Source: G032773895 sp965248935 (GTDB taxonomy: Bacteria > Pseudomonadota > Gammaproteobacteria > Pseudomonadales > Cellvibrionaceae). Taken from it: 64,000 nt of DNA. Under the pieces are notes generated by a model, which saw nothing but the letters and a program-made list of their open reading frames with translations, was not told the origin of the DNA and ran no database searches. The stretch covers positions 620,001 to 684,000 of the forward strand of contig OZ252214.1 of assembly GCA_965248935.1 (NCBI GenBank), written 5' to 3'. Each line of letters opens with the position of its first letter. Position 1 is the stretch's first letter. Shown piece by piece: positions 63,413 to 64,000 of this stretch. The translations under genes were made by a program, and so were the position numbers.

Positions 63413-64000
63413 CTATTCACCATTTTGTATACCAATCATCGCGTTATCGCTTTCGTTTAAAAGCTTGTCCCGCATACTTTTATTTGTATCGCTACGCTCC
63501 TCTTTAATTCTTGAAAGGTAAGCCTCGTCAATGTCCCCTGTTATATAATCACCGTCAAAAACGGCGCAATCAAAGCGAGAAATATCTGGGTTACCTTCAC
63601 CAGAAGCGGCTTTAAGGTCTTCAATATCTTGATAGATAAGCCAATCCGCACCAATGGCTTTACAGACTTCGTCTTCGGTTTTATCGTAAGCAATCAGCTC
63701 CTCAGCGGAAGGCATATCGATGCCATACACATTGGGAAATTTAACCGCAGGCGCAGCAGAAGCAAAATAAACCTTCGCTGCTCCCGCGTCTCTAGCCATT
63801 TGAACTATTTGCTCACAGGTAGTACCGCGAACAATAGAATCATCCACTAACAATACATTCTTACCCCGGAACTCAAGGTCAATCACATTGAGCTTTTGCC
63901 GAACGGACTTCTTTCGTTGTTGCTGCCCAGGCATAATAAAAGTACGGCCAATATAACGGTTTTTTACCAAGCCTTCGCGGAACTTAACGCCCAGGTTCTG
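63413..64000 (-). CDS. purF: amidophosphoribosyltransferase, 5' part outside window
   Basis: The last 195 residues of PurF; the frame is open to the right edge (QNLGVKFREGLVKNRYIGRTFI). The PRPP-binding signature is NVLLVDDSIVRGTTCEQIV, and MPSAEELIAYDKTEDEVCKAIGADWLIYQ and FDGDYITGDID are typical of the C-terminal domain. It makes 5-phosphoribosylamine in de novo purine synthesis. Its usual upstream partner cvpA would lie beyond the window. Confidence 0.97.
   Translation of the reverse strand, partial: QNLGVKFREGLVKNRYIGRTFIMPGQQQRKKSVRQKLNVIDLEFRGKNVLLVDDSIVRGTTCEQIVQMARDAGAAKVYFASAAPAVKFPNVYGIDMPSAEELIAYDKTEDEVCKAIGADWLIYQDIEDLKAASGEGNPDISRFDCAVFDGDYITGDIDEAYLSRIKEERSDTNKSMRDKLLNESDNAMIGIQNGE

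Noticed and set aside
1..64000. CRISPR arrays, tRNA, rRNA and complete prophage
   Set aside because: Looked for by eye; no regularly spaced repeats with spacers, no cloverleaf-like or rRNA sequence, and no phage structural genes were found.

Overview
The window reads as a chromosomal segment of a moderately AT-rich marine-type gammaproteobacterium. The fimV-truA-trpF-trpB-trpA-accD-folC-dedD block, divergent purL/mltF, metZ next to purF, and mnmC are typical of the Pseudomonadales/Cellvibrionales side of the class. PEP-CTERM proteins, a large beta-helix lipoprotein and jelly-roll sensor domains would suit a polysaccharide-degrading Cellvibrionales relative. That placement is inference from gene content; no rRNA or tRNA gene was seen.

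Left part (1-14.5 kb) is accessory and visibly scarred. It holds a partial alpha/beta hydrolase, an orphan regulator-like gene, and a TonB-dependent receptor broken twice: an IS3 remnant near its C-terminus and a 7-A tract that puts the signal peptide out of frame. It also holds a cold-shock protein, a REP-type transposase with a DnaA-like C-terminal domain plus one REP-like hairpin nearby, a PEP-CTERM protein, an IS630 remnant, a three-gene cysteine-peptidase/exported-protein operon, and a restriction-modification operon. The R-M operon is led by a ribbon-helix-helix-like protein whose start abuts a perfect 22-bp palindrome. It is bracketed by the real dedD and by a decayed, internally deleted copy of dedD, so it looks like an insertion with target duplication.

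Middle part (14.6-41 kb) is mostly core: dedD, folC, accD, trpA, trpB, trpF, truA, fimV, purL (all minus), then mltF (plus), DUF1653-rlmA-tadA (minus), two flavodoxins and mnmC (plus), a ComFB protein, an Lrp/AsnC regulator, a shikimate-kinase-like protein, an aldehyde dehydrogenase/quinone oxidoreductase pair and pdxH.

Right part (41-64 kb) mixes accessory and core genes: a secreted unknown, an 875-residue beta-helix lipoprotein, a two-gene operon of a coiled-coil membrane protein and a VWA-like lipoprotein, a CBS-domain protein, and a second PEP-CTERM protein. The two PEP-CTERM genes share an upstream motif, GTCGAAT-N4-TTACA, present once before the first gene and three times before the second. 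Then come a DUF1461 membrane protein, a response regulator, two tandem paralogous diguanylate cyclases (one with a degenerate GGDEF), an MFS transporter, an ammonium transporter, the MoxR-DUF58-transglutaminase operon, a VanZ-like protein with a C-terminal jelly-roll-like domain, metZ and the 3' part of purF. The usual dedD-cvpA-purF junction is broken here: dedD and purF lie about 48 kb apart.
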